From Aldehydirespirator sp963662645 (GTDB lineage: Bacteria > Actinomycetota > Acidimicrobiia > Acidimicrobiales > Aldehydirespiratoraceae): a stretch of DNA of 64,000 bases. The notes beneath the pieces were generated by a model. That model saw only the letters and a list, made by a program, of their open reading frames with translations. It searched no databases and was not told where the DNA came from. The stretch is from assembly GCA_963662645.2 (NCBI GenBank), contig OY759762.1, positions 930,001 to 994,000 of the forward strand, given 5' to 3'. Shown in pieces: positions 1-8,036 of this stretch (positions within the stretch are counted from its first letter, which is position 1; the number at the start of each line of letters is the position of its first letter). The position numbers and the translations under genes were made by a program.

Positions 1-1
1 T

Positions 2-448
2 GTGACCCTCGACGACGGCACCGCCATCGTGCGCGACGGCGCGGTGGTGCCCGGCGATCCGGTGGTGCTGGTCACCATCGACTTCCTGGCCAACGGCGGC
101 GACTGCTACCCGCTGGGCGACATCGAGTTCACGAAGCTGGGCGTCAGCTACCAGCAGGCCCTGGCCAACTACATCTCAGAGGACCTGGGCGGCACGATCA
201 CCGCCGCGGACTATCCCGAAGGCGGCGACAACCGGATCGTCGCCGTGAAGGCCGAGCCCGAGCCGGTCACGGTCACGGTCAAGCGAGGCGACAGCCTCTG
301 GAGGATCGCGGCCCGGCACCTCGGATCGGGGGCCCGCTGGCCGGAGATCTTCGAACTCAACCAGGATCGGGTCCAAGCCGACGGCCGCACGCTGCGCAAC
401 CCCGACCTGATCCTCATCGGCTGGGTGCTGGAGCTGCCCGCCGCCTGA
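2..448 (+). CDS. 5'-nucleotidase-type C-terminal domain with LysM, 5' partial
   Basis: The reading frame is open at the window edge, so only the C-terminal part is visible. The first 75 or so residues, with DFLANGGDCYPLG and a following segment on occupying a substrate pocket, resemble the C-terminal domain of bifunctional UshA-type 5'-nucleotidases/2',3'-cyclic phosphodiesterases. A LysM domain follows (RGDSLWRIAARHLGSGARWP and NPDLILIGWVLELP), which normally binds peptidoglycan. Family knowledge predicts an exported, wall-attached enzyme that releases phosphate from nucleotides outside the cell. The metallophosphatase core that would prove this lies outside the window. The annotated start is only the first in-frame start codon in the window. 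Confidence 0.75.
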   Translation: MTLDDGTAIVRDGAVVPGDPVVLVTIDFLANGGDCYPLGDIEFTKLGVSYQQALANYISEDLGGTITAADYPEGGDNRIVAVKAEPEPVTVTVKRGDSLWRIAARHLGSGARWPEIFELNQDRVQADGRTLRNPDLILIGWVLELPAA

Positions 449-460
449 AGGCTCACCGCC

Positions 461-508
461 GAACTGGCAGCGAAACAGGCCCTATAGGGGGCAAAACGCT
501 GCCAGTTC
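461..508. repeat. 48-nt palindromic repeat, copy 1 of 7
   Basis: Perfect 12-nt arms, GAACTGGCAGCG at 461-472 and CGCTGCCAGTTC at 497-508, enclose a centre containing CCCTATAGGG. The element lies in the gap after the nucleotidase stop. The same arms recur at about 18.7, 28.0 and 39.7 kb. Confidence 0.9.
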
Positions 509-568
509 GTCGGCATGGAGGATCGAAGCCGGATCGGCGCCAGCCAGCAGACAGGCCAGCGCCGGGGG

Positions 569-2335
569 TCAGGTGTAGTCCCGGTACTTGGCCAGGTGGC
601 GGGTGGGGCGGCGCAGGGCGTCCTTGCGGAACGGGTCGCCGAGTTCCTTGGTGCACATGGCCTCGATGACGGTGGTGCGGCCCCCGTTCATCTGGGCGTC
701 GATGGCCGCGGTCAGCGCCGGGCCCACGTCTTCGAGCTGGTCGATCCGCACGCCATCGGCGCCCATGGCCCGGGCCACCTCCGACCAGTCCTCGCCGCCG
801 TCCAGCTCGCCGGCCACGAAGCGCCGCCCGTAGAAGTCGACCTGGTTCTTCTTCTCGGCGCCCCACTGGCGGTTGTGGAACACCACTGCGGTGACCGGGA
901 TGTTGTGGCGCACCGCGGTCATGGTCTCCACCATGCTCATGGCCCAAGCCCCGTCGCCGGCGTAGGCCACCGCGGGGCGGTCGGGAGCGGCCTTCTTGGC
1001 GCCGATGACGGTGGGCAGGGCGTAGCCGCAGTTGCCCCAGCTCATGGCCGCGAAGAACGACCGGGGCTCCTCGAAGCGCAGGTAGCTGTTGGCCACCGAG
1101 TTGATGTTGCCGATGTCGGTGGACACCATCACCCGCGGCGGCATGGCCTTCTCGAGTTCGCGTAGCACCTGGCGGGGGTGCATCCAGTCGTCGGGCTCGG
1201 CCGCGGCCTGCTTGATCATGTCCACGCTGAAGTCGTCGGTCTCTTCGGTCCAGTCGTCGAGCTCGGCCTCCCACTCGCCCTTCTCGGTGGCGATGTCCGC
1301 GGCCCGCTGCACCCGGGTGGCATCGCAGGCCAGTTCCCGGCCGGCTAGCCTCGCGGTCAGCGCGGCCGCAGCCGCGCCCGCGTCACCGCAGATGCCCACG
1401 TCGATGCGCTTGACCAAGCCGAGCATCTTGGAGTCGGCGTCCACCTGGATGACCTTGGCGCCGGTGGGCCAGTAGTCGAGGCCGTGCTGGGGCAGGGTGC
1501 CGAACGGACCGAGCCGGGTGCCGAGAGCCAGGACCACGTCGGCTTTCGATATTAGGCGCATGGCGGCCTTGGAGCCCTGGTAGCCGAGCGGCCCGCACCA
1601 CAACGGGTGCGAGGCCGGGAACGAGTCGTTGTGCAGGTAGCTGTTCACCACGGGACAGCCGAGACGCTCGGCCAGCGCCACCGTTTCGGCCATGGCGTCG
1701 CCCATCACCACGCCGCCGCCGGAGATCATCACCGGGAAGGCGGCGCCGGCCAGCAGCTCGGCGGCCTCGTTCAGGGTGCGGTCGCCGCCGGGGCCGCGGT
1801 CGAGGCATTGAGGCTGCGGTATGTCTACGTCGATGTCGCCGTAGAAGCGGTCGCGGGGAATGTTGAGCTGGGTGGGGCCCATCTCGGACAGGGCCCGGTC
1901 GAAGCAGCGGGCGGTCAGTTCGGCCATGCGGTGCTCGTTGTTGACGTGGCCCTGGTACTTGGTGAACTCCTCGAACATCGGCAGCTGGTTGGCCTCCTGG
2001 AAGCCGCCCAGGCCTATGCCCATGGTCCCGGCCTCGGGGGTGATGACCACCACCGGGCTGTGGGCCCAGAAGGCAGCCGCGATAGCGGTGACGCAGTTGG
2101 AGATGCCCGGGCCGTTCTGTCCGATGACCACGCCGTGGCGGCCCGATACCCGGCTGAACCCGTCGGCCATGTGAGCCCCGCCCTGCTCATGCACCACCGG
2201 TACAAGCTCGATGCCGGCCGGCTCGAAGATGTCCATGGCGTCCATGAAGGCGCTGCCCATGATGCCGAAGATGGTGTCGACGCCGTGGGCCACCATCGTC
2301 TCCACGAACGCCTCGCTGGGAGTCATGCGGGTCAT
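569..2335 (-). CDS. xsc: sulfoacetaldehyde acetyltransferase (ThDP enzyme)
   Basis: A 588-residue thiamine-diphosphate enzyme of acetolactate-synthase architecture: N-terminal PYR domain (FGIMGSAFMDAMDIFEPAGI, then HEQGGAHMADGFSR), central domain (ISKADVVLALGTRLGPFGTLP) and C-terminal PP domain (AYAGDGAWAMSMVET, then HNRQWGAEKKNQ). The IGxNGPGISN stretch, the GPLGYQGSKAAM stretch and the length match Xsc rather than IlvB. Xsc converts sulfoacetaldehyde and phosphate to acetyl phosphate and sulfite, the C-S cleavage step of taurine and isethionate breakdown in the cytoplasm. GGAGGTG lies 7 nt before the ATG. No phosphotransacetylase, taurine transporter or sulfite exporter is next to it, so its pathway partners must be elsewhere. 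It reads in the same direction as copA, 109 nt downstream of it. Confidence 0.88.
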   Translation of the reverse strand: MTRMTPSEAFVETMVAHGVDTIFGIMGSAFMDAMDIFEPAGIELVPVVHEQGGAHMADGFSRVSGRHGVVIGQNGPGISNCVTAIAAAFWAHSPVVVITPEAGTMGIGLGGFQEANQLPMFEEFTKYQGHVNNEHRMAELTARCFDRALSEMGPTQLNIPRDRFYGDIDVDIPQPQCLDRGPGGDRTLNEAAELLAGAAFPVMISGGGVVMGDAMAETVALAERLGCPVVNSYLHNDSFPASHPLWCGPLGYQGSKAAMRLISKADVVLALGTRLGPFGTLPQHGLDYWPTGAKVIQVDADSKMLGLVKRIDVGICGDAGAAAAALTARLAGRELACDATRVQRAADIATEKGEWEAELDDWTEETDDFSVDMIKQAAAEPDDWMHPRQVLRELEKAMPPRVMVSTDIGNINSVANSYLRFEEPRSFFAAMSWGNCGYALPTVIGAKKAAPDRPAVAYAGDGAWAMSMVETMTAVRHNIPVTAVVFHNRQWGAEKKNQVDFYGRRFVAGELDGGEDWSEVARAMGADGVRIDQLEDVGPALTAAIDAQMNGGRTTVIEAMCTKELGDPFRKDALRRPTRHLAKYRDYT

Positions 2336-2444
2336 GTGTGCACCTCCATCGACTGGCCGGCCTGCTCCGAGGACGGCAGCGCCAGCGAGGTTAGAGCCTA
2401 TAACAGATCGTGTAGACGCCGCTCGCTCTGGTCAGCCGCTCGGG

Positions 2445-4592
2445 TCAGGCCCGCAGGGAGCGGAAGCGGCGCAGGCGCAGGCTGTTGGTCACCACGAAGA
2501 GCGACGACAGGCCCATGGCGGCCGCCGCGGCCATAGGGCTCAGCACGCCGGTGGCGGCCAAGGGGATGGCGGCCACGTTGTAGGCGAAAGCCCAGAACAG
2601 GTTGACCTTGATAGTGGACAGGGTGCGGCGCGAAAGCGCGATGGCGTCGGGCACCGCCCGCAGGTCGCCGCCGACCACGGTGAGATCTGATGCCTCCATC
2701 GCCACGTCTGTTCCGGTGCCGACCGCGATGCCGAGATCGGCTTGGGCCAGCGCGGGCGCGTCGTTGATCCCGTCCCCCACCATGGCCACCCGCCAGCCAG
2801 CCTCCTGGAGGCGCACCACGGCGTCGGCCTTGTCCGCCGGCAGGACCTCGGACGTCACGTCGCCAACGCCGACGGCCTCGCCCACCCAGGCAGCCGTGCG
2901 GCTGTTGTCGCCGGTGATGAGCGACACCTCTAGGCCCATGGCCCGCAGTTCCTGAACCGCCTGTCGAGACGTGGGCTTGACCGTGTCGGCCAGGGCGATG
3001 ACCGTCTCGGCAGTTGCGCCGCGGCCCACGAGCACGGCGGTGTGGCCCCGAGCCTCGGCCGCGCCGACGGCCTCGTCGAGTTCGGCGGGCACGGCGTCGA
3101 ACAGCGGACGCCTGCCGACCCGCACCTCCGCGCCGTCCACCCGGCCGACAACGCCCAAGCCGGGATGGTTCAGGAAGTCTGTGACAGTGCGAGACGACGG
3201 CCACCGACGGGCAATTGCCGCGCCGATCGGATGCTCCGAGCGCGACTCCAGCGCTCCGGCCAGCAGGCCCATCGCAGTAACGTCCGCCCCCGACTCGGTC
3301 ACCGCGTCCACCACTTCAAGGCGACCCTCTGTCACCGTGCCGGTCTTGTCAAGAATCACGGCATCCACCGCGCGGGTGTCCTCGAGCACATCGGCACCCT
3401 TGATGATCACGCCGAGTTGGGCGCCGCGGCCCGTGCCGACCATCACCGCCAGCGGAGTGGCCAGACCAAGCGCGCATGGGCAGGAGATGATCAGCACCGC
3501 GACCGCCGCGGTGAACCCCTCCGAGGCCGCGGCTCCGGCCGCGAACCACACGCCGAGCGTGACTCCGGCCAGTACCACGACCGCGGGCACGAAGACGCCG
3601 GCCACCCGGTCGGCCAGGCGCTGCACCGCGGCCCGGCCCCCCTGGGCCTCGTCCACGAGCCGCACGATCTGGGCCAGCGCGGTGTCGGCCCCAACCCTGG
3701 TGGCCTCCACCTCCAGGGTGCCGTCGGCGTTGACGGTGGCACCGATCACCTCGTCGCCCGGCGCCACTTCGACCGGGACGGGCTCACCGGTCACCATCGA
3801 CATGTCCACCGCGGAGGCACCGCTCACCACCACGCCGTCGGTGGCGATCCGCTCGCCGGGCCGGACGACGAAGCGCATCCCCACCGTGAGATCCTCCGCG
3901 GGGATCTCGGTGCCGTTGGTGAGGCGGGCGGTGGAGGCGCTCAGGCGGGCCAGGGCCCGCACCGCCTCGCCCGAGCGGCGGGTGGCCCGGGCCTCCAGCC
4001 ACTTGCCCAGCACCACCAAGGCAACGATCACGGTGCCCGTCTCGAAATACACATGGCCGTCCTCGACTCCGGCCACCAGCACCACCGCCGACCAGACCCA
4101 CGCCGCAGTGGTGCCCAGCGACACCAGAGTGTCCATGGTGGCCGCCCGGTGGCGGAGATTACGAACGGCGGCCCGGTGGAAGCGCCACCCCGAGCCGAAC
4201 ACGACTAGCGCCGATGCCACCAGCGCGCCCCAGCGCCAGCCGTCGAAGCGCAAAGGCGGCAGCATCGACACAGCCACCACTGGCAGCCCGGCGACGACCG
4301 CGGCCAACAGGCGGAGGCGCAGGGCGTTGATGCGACGCCGTTCGGCCTCACCGTCATCGCTGGTGTCGACCGGTGCCGAGTAACCGGCCCGCTCCACCAC
4401 AAGGCGCAGGTTGACATCGTCGATCGTGCCGTCATGCAGGACCGTGGCCCGGCTCGAAGCGAAGTTGACGCGGGCGTCGAGGACGCCGTCGGCGGCTCCC
4501 AGCGCCGTCTCCACGCGGGCGGCGCAGGCGCCACAGGTCATGCCGTCCACCCGGATGTCGGTCCGGACCTTCGCCGACGAACCCGTTCCCAT
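2445..4592 (-). CDS. copA: copper-translocating P1B-type ATPase
   Basis: A membrane ATPase of about 715 residues. It has one N-terminal HMA domain (GMTCGACAA, residues 17-25), the CPC membrane metal site (SCPCALGLATPLA), the phosphorylation motif DKTGTVTEG, the HP locus of the nucleotide domain (SEHPIGAA) and GDGINDAPALAQAD. CPC with a CxxC-type HMA domain indicates Cu(I) export. The motif before the CPC motif, the paired helices near the start of the membrane part and the final helices are all present, so the pump looks complete. I place the start at the ATG at 4592, directly before the HMA domain, rather than at an upstream in-frame ATG at 4664 that would add a 24-residue tail without family precedent. 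No copper chaperone or CsoR-type repressor is adjacent. Confidence 0.9.
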   Translation of the reverse strand: MGTGSSAKVRTDIRVDGMTCGACAARVETALGAADGVLDARVNFASSRATVLHDGTIDDVNLRLVVERAGYSAPVDTSDDGEAERRRINALRLRLLAAVVAGLPVVAVSMLPPLRFDGWRWGALVASALVVFGSGWRFHRAAVRNLRHRAATMDTLVSLGTTAAWVWSAVVLVAGVEDGHVYFETGTVIVALVVLGKWLEARATRRSGEAVRALARLSASTARLTNGTEIPAEDLTVGMRFVVRPGERIATDGVVVSGASAVDMSMVTGEPVPVEVAPGDEVIGATVNADGTLEVEATRVGADTALAQIVRLVDEAQGGRAAVQRLADRVAGVFVPAVVVLAGVTLGVWFAAGAAASEGFTAAVAVLIISCPCALGLATPLAVMVGTGRGAQLGVIIKGADVLEDTRAVDAVILDKTGTVTEGRLEVVDAVTESGADVTAMGLLAGALESRSEHPIGAAIARRWPSSRTVTDFLNHPGLGVVGRVDGAEVRVGRRPLFDAVPAELDEAVGAAEARGHTAVLVGRGATAETVIALADTVKPTSRQAVQELRAMGLEVSLITGDNSRTAAWVGEAVGVGDVTSEVLPADKADAVVRLQEAGWRVAMVGDGINDAPALAQADLGIAVGTGTDVAMEASDLTVVGGDLRAVPDAIALSRRTLSTIKVNLFWAFAYNVAAIPLAATGVLSPMAAAAAMGLSSLFVVTNSLRLRRFRSLRA

Positions 4593-4718
4593 GCTTCCAA
4601 GACTACGCACGAGGAGCGCTCGAATATTCCCGCACCAGATGACTGCCGCGGTCGTCAGCCGCACGACTCAAGGGCGGGCGCGCGTGGGTGATGACGTCTC
4701 GCGGCACGGCGTGGTCCT

Positions 4719-4820
4719 TTTCGCTGTCGTTCGCTGAGCTCACGGGCCGCTCGGACCAGGGCCTCGTTCAACGCCTCGCCGCACCTCGGAGGAATCGCTG
4801 CCTACCGCTCGGCCCCTTGG
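4719..4820 (+). repeat. interspersed ~95-nt repeat, copy 1 of 4
   Basis: The core TTCGCTGAGCTCACGGGCCG is followed by CTCGGACCAGGGCCTCG and ends CTACCGCTCGGCCCCTTGG. The other copies are near 18.55 kb (inverted), 36.86 kb and 57.38 kb (inverted). This copy ends 27 nt before the hisC start and is the most diverged of the four. Confidence 0.75.
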
Positions 4821-4846
4821 GGAGCCGAATGGGGCAGACTGGCAAG

Positions 4847-5968
4847 ATGCCTTCCACCGAAGACGTGTCTCCAGCCCCCGTGGGGCGGGTGCGGCCTGCG
4901 GTCGATGCGCTGCCCGCGTACAAGCCGGGCAAGGCGGCTGAACAGGCCGAGCGGGAGCACCACATCGCCGAGGCCATCAAGCTCGCCTCCAACGAGAACC
5001 CCTACCCGCCTCCGGCCGCGGTGGTCGAGGCGGTAACCGCGGCCTGCCGGGACGGCAACCTCTACTGCGACCATCGTGCCACCGCGGTGCGGGAGGCGCT
5101 GGCGGCTCGGCTGGGGCTGGCCGTGGAGCAGGTGACGGTGGGGGCCGGCTCGGTGGCGCTGCTGTACCAACTGGCCACCGCATATCTCGACCCCGGCGAC
5201 GAGGCAGTCACCCCCTGGATCTCCTTCGAGGCCTATCCGATCTCGGTGCAGACCATGGGCGGGACGCTGGTGAGGGTGCCGCTGACCGCCGGCCACGCCT
5301 TCGACCTCGACGCAGTGGCCGCGGCCGTCACCGAGCGAACCAAGCTGGTGCTGCTGGCCACTCCCAACAACCCCACCGGCACGGCGGTGTCGACCGCGGC
5401 GGTGGCGAGGCTGGCCGAGAGCATCCCCGGCGACGTGATCGTGTTGGTGGACGAGGCGTACCGGGAGTTCGCCGACCCGGCCCTCGGCGATCCGGTGGCC
5501 GAGCTGCTGCCCCGCTTCGACAACGTGGCCGTGGCCCGGACGTTCTCCAAGGCCTACGGGCTGGCCAGCCTGAGGGTCGGCTACGTGATGGCCCACCCCG
5601 AAGCGGTGTCGGCCATCGACAAGTGCCTCATCCCGTTCAACGTCAACGGGCTGGCCCAGGCAGCCGCCCTAGCCGCGCTGGGCGACAGCGCCGCCGAGGA
5701 CGCCCAAGCCAACATCGACGCCATCAAGGCGGAGCGGAGCCGGGTGGCCGCGGCCCTCACCGCCGATGGCTGGGACATACCCGACGCCCAAGCCAACTTC
5801 GTGTGGATGCACCTGGGCGAGCGCACCGACGAGGTGTGCATCGCCTTGGAACAACGGGGAGTGGTCGTCCGGCCGTTCTCCGGCGTCGGCATCCGGGTCA
5901 CCATCGGCACGCCCGCCCAGAACGACCGCTTCCTGTCCACCCTCGCGCAGGTCACCCACCCAGCCTGA
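4847..5968 (+). CDS. hisC: histidinol-phosphate aminotransferase-like PLP enzyme
   Basis: A 373-residue fold-type I aminotransferase. It has the opening IKLASNENPYPP, LLATPNNPTGTAV, LVDEAYREFAD and the PLP lysine in FSKAYGLASLRVGY (lysine near residue 235), and ends with RPFSGVGIRVTIGTPAQND. The enzyme exchanges imidazole acetol phosphate and histidinol phosphate with glutamate. Close relatives act on aromatic amino acids (the Pat group), and no other his gene is nearby, so substrate choice is not certain. Start: ATG 4847. An ATG at 4829 is also possible, and the longer frame to 4688 runs through the repeat and is unlikely. The gene stands alone on its strand. Confidence 0.87.
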   Translation: MPSTEDVSPAPVGRVRPAVDALPAYKPGKAAEQAEREHHIAEAIKLASNENPYPPPAAVVEAVTAACRDGNLYCDHRATAVREALAARLGLAVEQVTVGAGSVALLYQLATAYLDPGDEAVTPWISFEAYPISVQTMGGTLVRVPLTAGHAFDLDAVAAAVTERTKLVLLATPNNPTGTAVSTAAVARLAESIPGDVIVLVDEAYREFADPALGDPVAELLPRFDNVAVARTFSKAYGLASLRVGYVMAHPEAVSAIDKCLIPFNVNGLAQAAALAALGDSAAEDAQANIDAIKAERSRVAAALTADGWDIPDAQANFVWMHLGERTDEVCIALEQRGVVVRPFSGVGIRVTIGTPAQNDRFLSTLAQVTHPA

Positions 5969-6465
5969 ATCCCCAACCGCTCCTGACGACACCGGGCGCA
6001 TCGACGGTCAGCTCGATCGTCTTGCGTCGTCTCGGGCTGCGGACAACCTGGTACTTGATCCGGGCCTCGCCGAAGACGATCTCCCCGCGCTCTGTCACAC
6101 GAGCCTCTTGCGGGCCATCGAGGATGGAGACGGGTGCCATTAGCCACCGGACGCTCGCGTCGATGCGCGTGTCGATCAGATGCTTGACCTTCGCGCCGAC
6201 GGCGGTCCAGTCGATGTCGGCCCGCTCCCGCAGGAACTGGGCGCGCGTGTAGGACCGGATGACGCTGCGCCTGGACGTCGGTAATCCAAGGATTGAGACG
6301 CTTGAGAGCCGCGGTGAGCTGACCGGCCAGCAGCACATCCCGCTCGTCGTCGCGCTCCAGTGCCAAGGCCTCCCGCGGCACATACAACCAGCCGAGCCGC
6401 TCCAGCAGCTCCCGGGCCGGATTCTCGGCGAGCTCGAGTTCGCTGGACTTCACGGACGAGGCCAT
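5952..6465 (-). pseudogene. decayed hsdR joined to M48 metallopeptidase 5' end
   Basis: A composite remnant. From the ATG at 6465 the frame reads SELELAENPARELLERLGW and continues to KRLNPWITDVQAQR, which is the start of a type I restriction HsdR subunit. Near 6250 the sense shifts by one frame to VIRSYTRAQFLRERADIDWT and AVGAKVKHLIDTRI, which resembles the far C-terminus of HsdR. The nuclease and helicase core, roughly 800 residues, is missing. The same frame then runs into EIVFGEARIKYQVVRSPRRR, the opening of the SprT/YgjP-like M48 peptidase that often follows hsdR, and is cut off. So there is one frameshift and at least two deletions. It cannot make a working nuclease. Confidence 0.75.
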
Positions 6466-6536
6466 TGGGTGCCTCTATTCGAAGCTGGACACGATGCGCT
6501 CAACGAGTAGCCTCGGGCACGAGAGTGCATGATCGA

Positions 6537-6923
6537 TCATTCGCGGGAGTCGCTGTCGCGTTCGGCCTCGTAGGCCGCAATGAGACTTCTCAGCTGTGGC
6601 AGCAGGGCCGGTATGGCATCCTCGATGATCGACCAGATGACACTGTCACTGATGTCAAGGTATGCATGTGCAAGGCGATTGCGCGTCCCGATGATCGCGT
6701 GCCATGGAATCTCTGGATGGGCTTCCCGAGCATCGATCGGAACGTGTCTGGCTGCTTCACCGATGAGCTGGATGTTGCGTAAGGCAGCGTCATAGACGAG
6801 GTCATCAGCCAGCAGCGTTTCCTGATCGAGTCCGCTCGTGTATGTGAGCACCTTCTCAGCAAATTCAATCATATCCCGGAGGTAGAATATCCAAGGCCTA
6901 TCCTCAGATAATACTTCAGACAT
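6537..6923 (-). CDS. hepT: HEPN toxin of MntA-HepT pair
   Basis: A 128-residue all-helical HEPN protein of the former DUF86 family. The catalytic RNase motif is visible as RNRLAHAY, an exact R-x4-H-x-Y arrangement. In the MntA-HepT family the tyrosine of this motif is the residue AMPylated by the antitoxin. IQLIGEAARHV is the other family signature. The ATG at 6923 overlaps the mntA stop by 8 nt, so translation is coupled. The pair sits between fragments of hsdS and hsdR, a common address for MNT-HEPN modules inside type I restriction loci. The gene itself shows no damage. Role by family: HepT degrades RNA unless modified. Confidence 0.85.
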   Translation of the reverse strand: MSEVLSEDRPWIFYLRDMIEFAEKVLTYTSGLDQETLLADDLVYDAALRNIQLIGEAARHVPIDAREAHPEIPWHAIIGTRNRLAHAYLDISDSVIWSIIEDAIPALLPQLRSLIAAYEAERDSDSRE

Positions 6924-7215
6924 TGATGGCCTCGCCCTCAACGTACGGCCTTACCTCCTGCCGGACCTCTGCAAGGGTCATCATGTCAACGGGACGTTCC
7001 AAGACATCCTCTAGGAACATTTGGGCACCGAAGTAGTTTCGCCAGCCGGGGGGAGACTCGAACTCCACGAGAACGTCAATGTCGCTGCTGTCCTTAGCCT
7101 GATCGCGCGCAACCGAGCCGAACAGTGAGATACTCGTCACGCCGAACCGCTCAGCAAGCGTTGCCCTGTGCTCCCGCAGTGTCTCTAGGACTTCATCCCT
7201 TCGCAGTTGTTCCAT
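6916..7215 (-). CDS. mntA: MNT-type nucleotidyltransferase antitoxin
   Basis: A 99-residue minimal nucleotidyltransferase. The active site is complete: GSVARDQAKDSSDIDVLVEF gives the GS motif and the paired aspartates DxD, with a third acidic position expected in the RPVDMMTLAEV strand. Family members transfer AMP from ATP to the HepT toxin and so silence it. The ATG at 7215 is preferred over upstream in-frame starts because the family opens with a helix like EQLRRDEVLETLREH. It overlaps the 3' end of the hsdS fragment by 23 nt and the start of hepT by 8 nt. It probably relied on the restriction operon promoter and may now use one inside the hsdS remnant. Confidence 0.87.
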   Translation of the reverse strand: MEQLRRDEVLETLREHRATLAERFGVTSISLFGSVARDQAKDSSDIDVLVEFESPPGWRNYFGAQMFLEDVLERPVDMMTLAEVRQEVRPYVEGEAINV

Positions 7216-7495
7216 GGCCTTTCCCCGTTCGTTGTTCCACTCGCACACGACCTGTCAAGAGCGCATCGGGCATCCATGTGACCGACCCAATACTGCCCTT
7301 GCGACCGACAACAACTCCCGGGCCCTTGTGTGTAGCGCGATCGTGAAATCCGACTACGCCGGCAGACCCCACCACAGGAGTGCATCCAGGCCGACGACTC
7401 CGTTCGGGCAAAGAGACGCCGTACTCCAGCTTCAAGACCTCGGCGAGGCGGGCGACGCGCCAGCCGTCGGGAACCTGGGTGGAGTCGATTCTCAA
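7193..7495 (-). pseudogene. hsdS 5' fragment (type I specificity subunit)
   Basis: The translation DGWRVARLAEVLKLEYGVSL followed by GPGVVVGRKGSIGSVTW matches the start of the first target-recognition domain of HsdS proteins. After about 75 residues the match ends and the frame runs on briefly to a stop at 7193, inside the mntA start region. The rest of the first recognition domain, the spacer helices and the second recognition domain are gone. The only start is a TTG at 7495 overlapping the hicB stop, so the original start may be lost as well. No hsdM is present. Confidence 0.75.
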
Positions 7496-7836
7496 CTTGG
7501 TTGGGTCGGTTCGGGGACTTGGACCTCGATCTCGACAGGTTCGAACCGGGTCGCGAGTGACGGTGTGGGGTCGCCGGACCCGAGATAGGACTCCATGAGG
7601 TCATCAGGGACTGGCTCGGCGTGGTACGAGATCGCTTCCTTGATGGACATCTTCGGCTCCGGCAGCGGGTCGCCGTCCTCCAGGGTGCCTTCAATATGCA
7701 AGGTGAGAGCTTCGTCCATCAGTTCAAGCGTCTGCTCCCAGGTATCGCCAAGGCTGACGCAGCCGGGAACGTCCGGCGCGTAGGCGCACCAGTTGTTGGC
7801 CGTCTTCTCGAAGACAGCTACATACTTCAGTTTCAC
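7492..7836 (-). CDS. hicB: HicB-family antitoxin
   Basis: About 114 residues. The N-terminal half (VAVFEKTANNWCAYAPDVPG, then CVSLGDTWEQTLELMDEALTLH) is the partial RNase H-like HicB fold that captures the HicA toxin. The C-terminal part is acidic and proline-rich, with no clear helix-turn-helix or ribbon-helix-helix. The start is placed at the GTG at 7836 (VKLKYVAVF), because this gives a GTGA overlap with the hicA stop and the family usually begins right before this strand. An upstream in-frame ATG at 7896 would extend it into hicA. The stop lies over the first codon of the hsdS fragment. Confidence 0.82.
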   Translation of the reverse strand: MKLKYVAVFEKTANNWCAYAPDVPGCVSLGDTWEQTLELMDEALTLHIEGTLEDGDPLPEPKMSIKEAISYHAEPVPDDLMESYLGSGDPTPSLATRFEPVEIEVQVPEPTQPS

Positions 7837-8036
7837 TGGCCGCGCTCCTCGATGTCGTCCCTGCTCAACCCCGCTTGCAGCAGGATACTCATCCAAGCCT
7901 TCTCCGTTAGGCCGTGGTCCAGCGAGCCGGAGATCGTCAGCCGTCCCGGCTTGACGGGGTGGCGGAACTGGCGGCGGTTGCCCTTCGGTCCCATATCATG
8001 CCAGCCGTCGCGCCGCTTCAGGAACAGCACACCCAT
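7833..8036 (-). CDS. hicA: HicA-family toxin with altered active site
   Basis: A 67-residue dsRNA-binding-like mRNA interferase fold: LKRRDGWHDMGPKGNRRQFR, then HPVKPGRLTISG and ILLQAGLSRDDI. In this family the catalytic histidine sits in a G-S/N-H-x-x-F turn (commonly GSHRQF). Here the turn reads GNRRQF, with CGC (arginine) where CAC (histidine) is expected. The rest of the fold is intact and the gene overlaps hicB by 4 nt. If the alignment is right the toxin is probably inactive. Its 5' end overlaps the 3' end of the MoaD-like gene by 19 nt, which suggests that the TA pair landed against that gene. Confidence 0.78.
   Translation of the reverse strand: MGVLFLKRRDGWHDMGPKGNRRQFRHPVKPGRLTISGSLDHGLTEKAWMSILLQAGLSRDDIEERGQ

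Noticed and set aside
7535..7560. GGTTCGAACC resembling a tRNA T-arm
   Set aside because: It lies inside hicB, and no acceptor stem or other arms can be formed around it.
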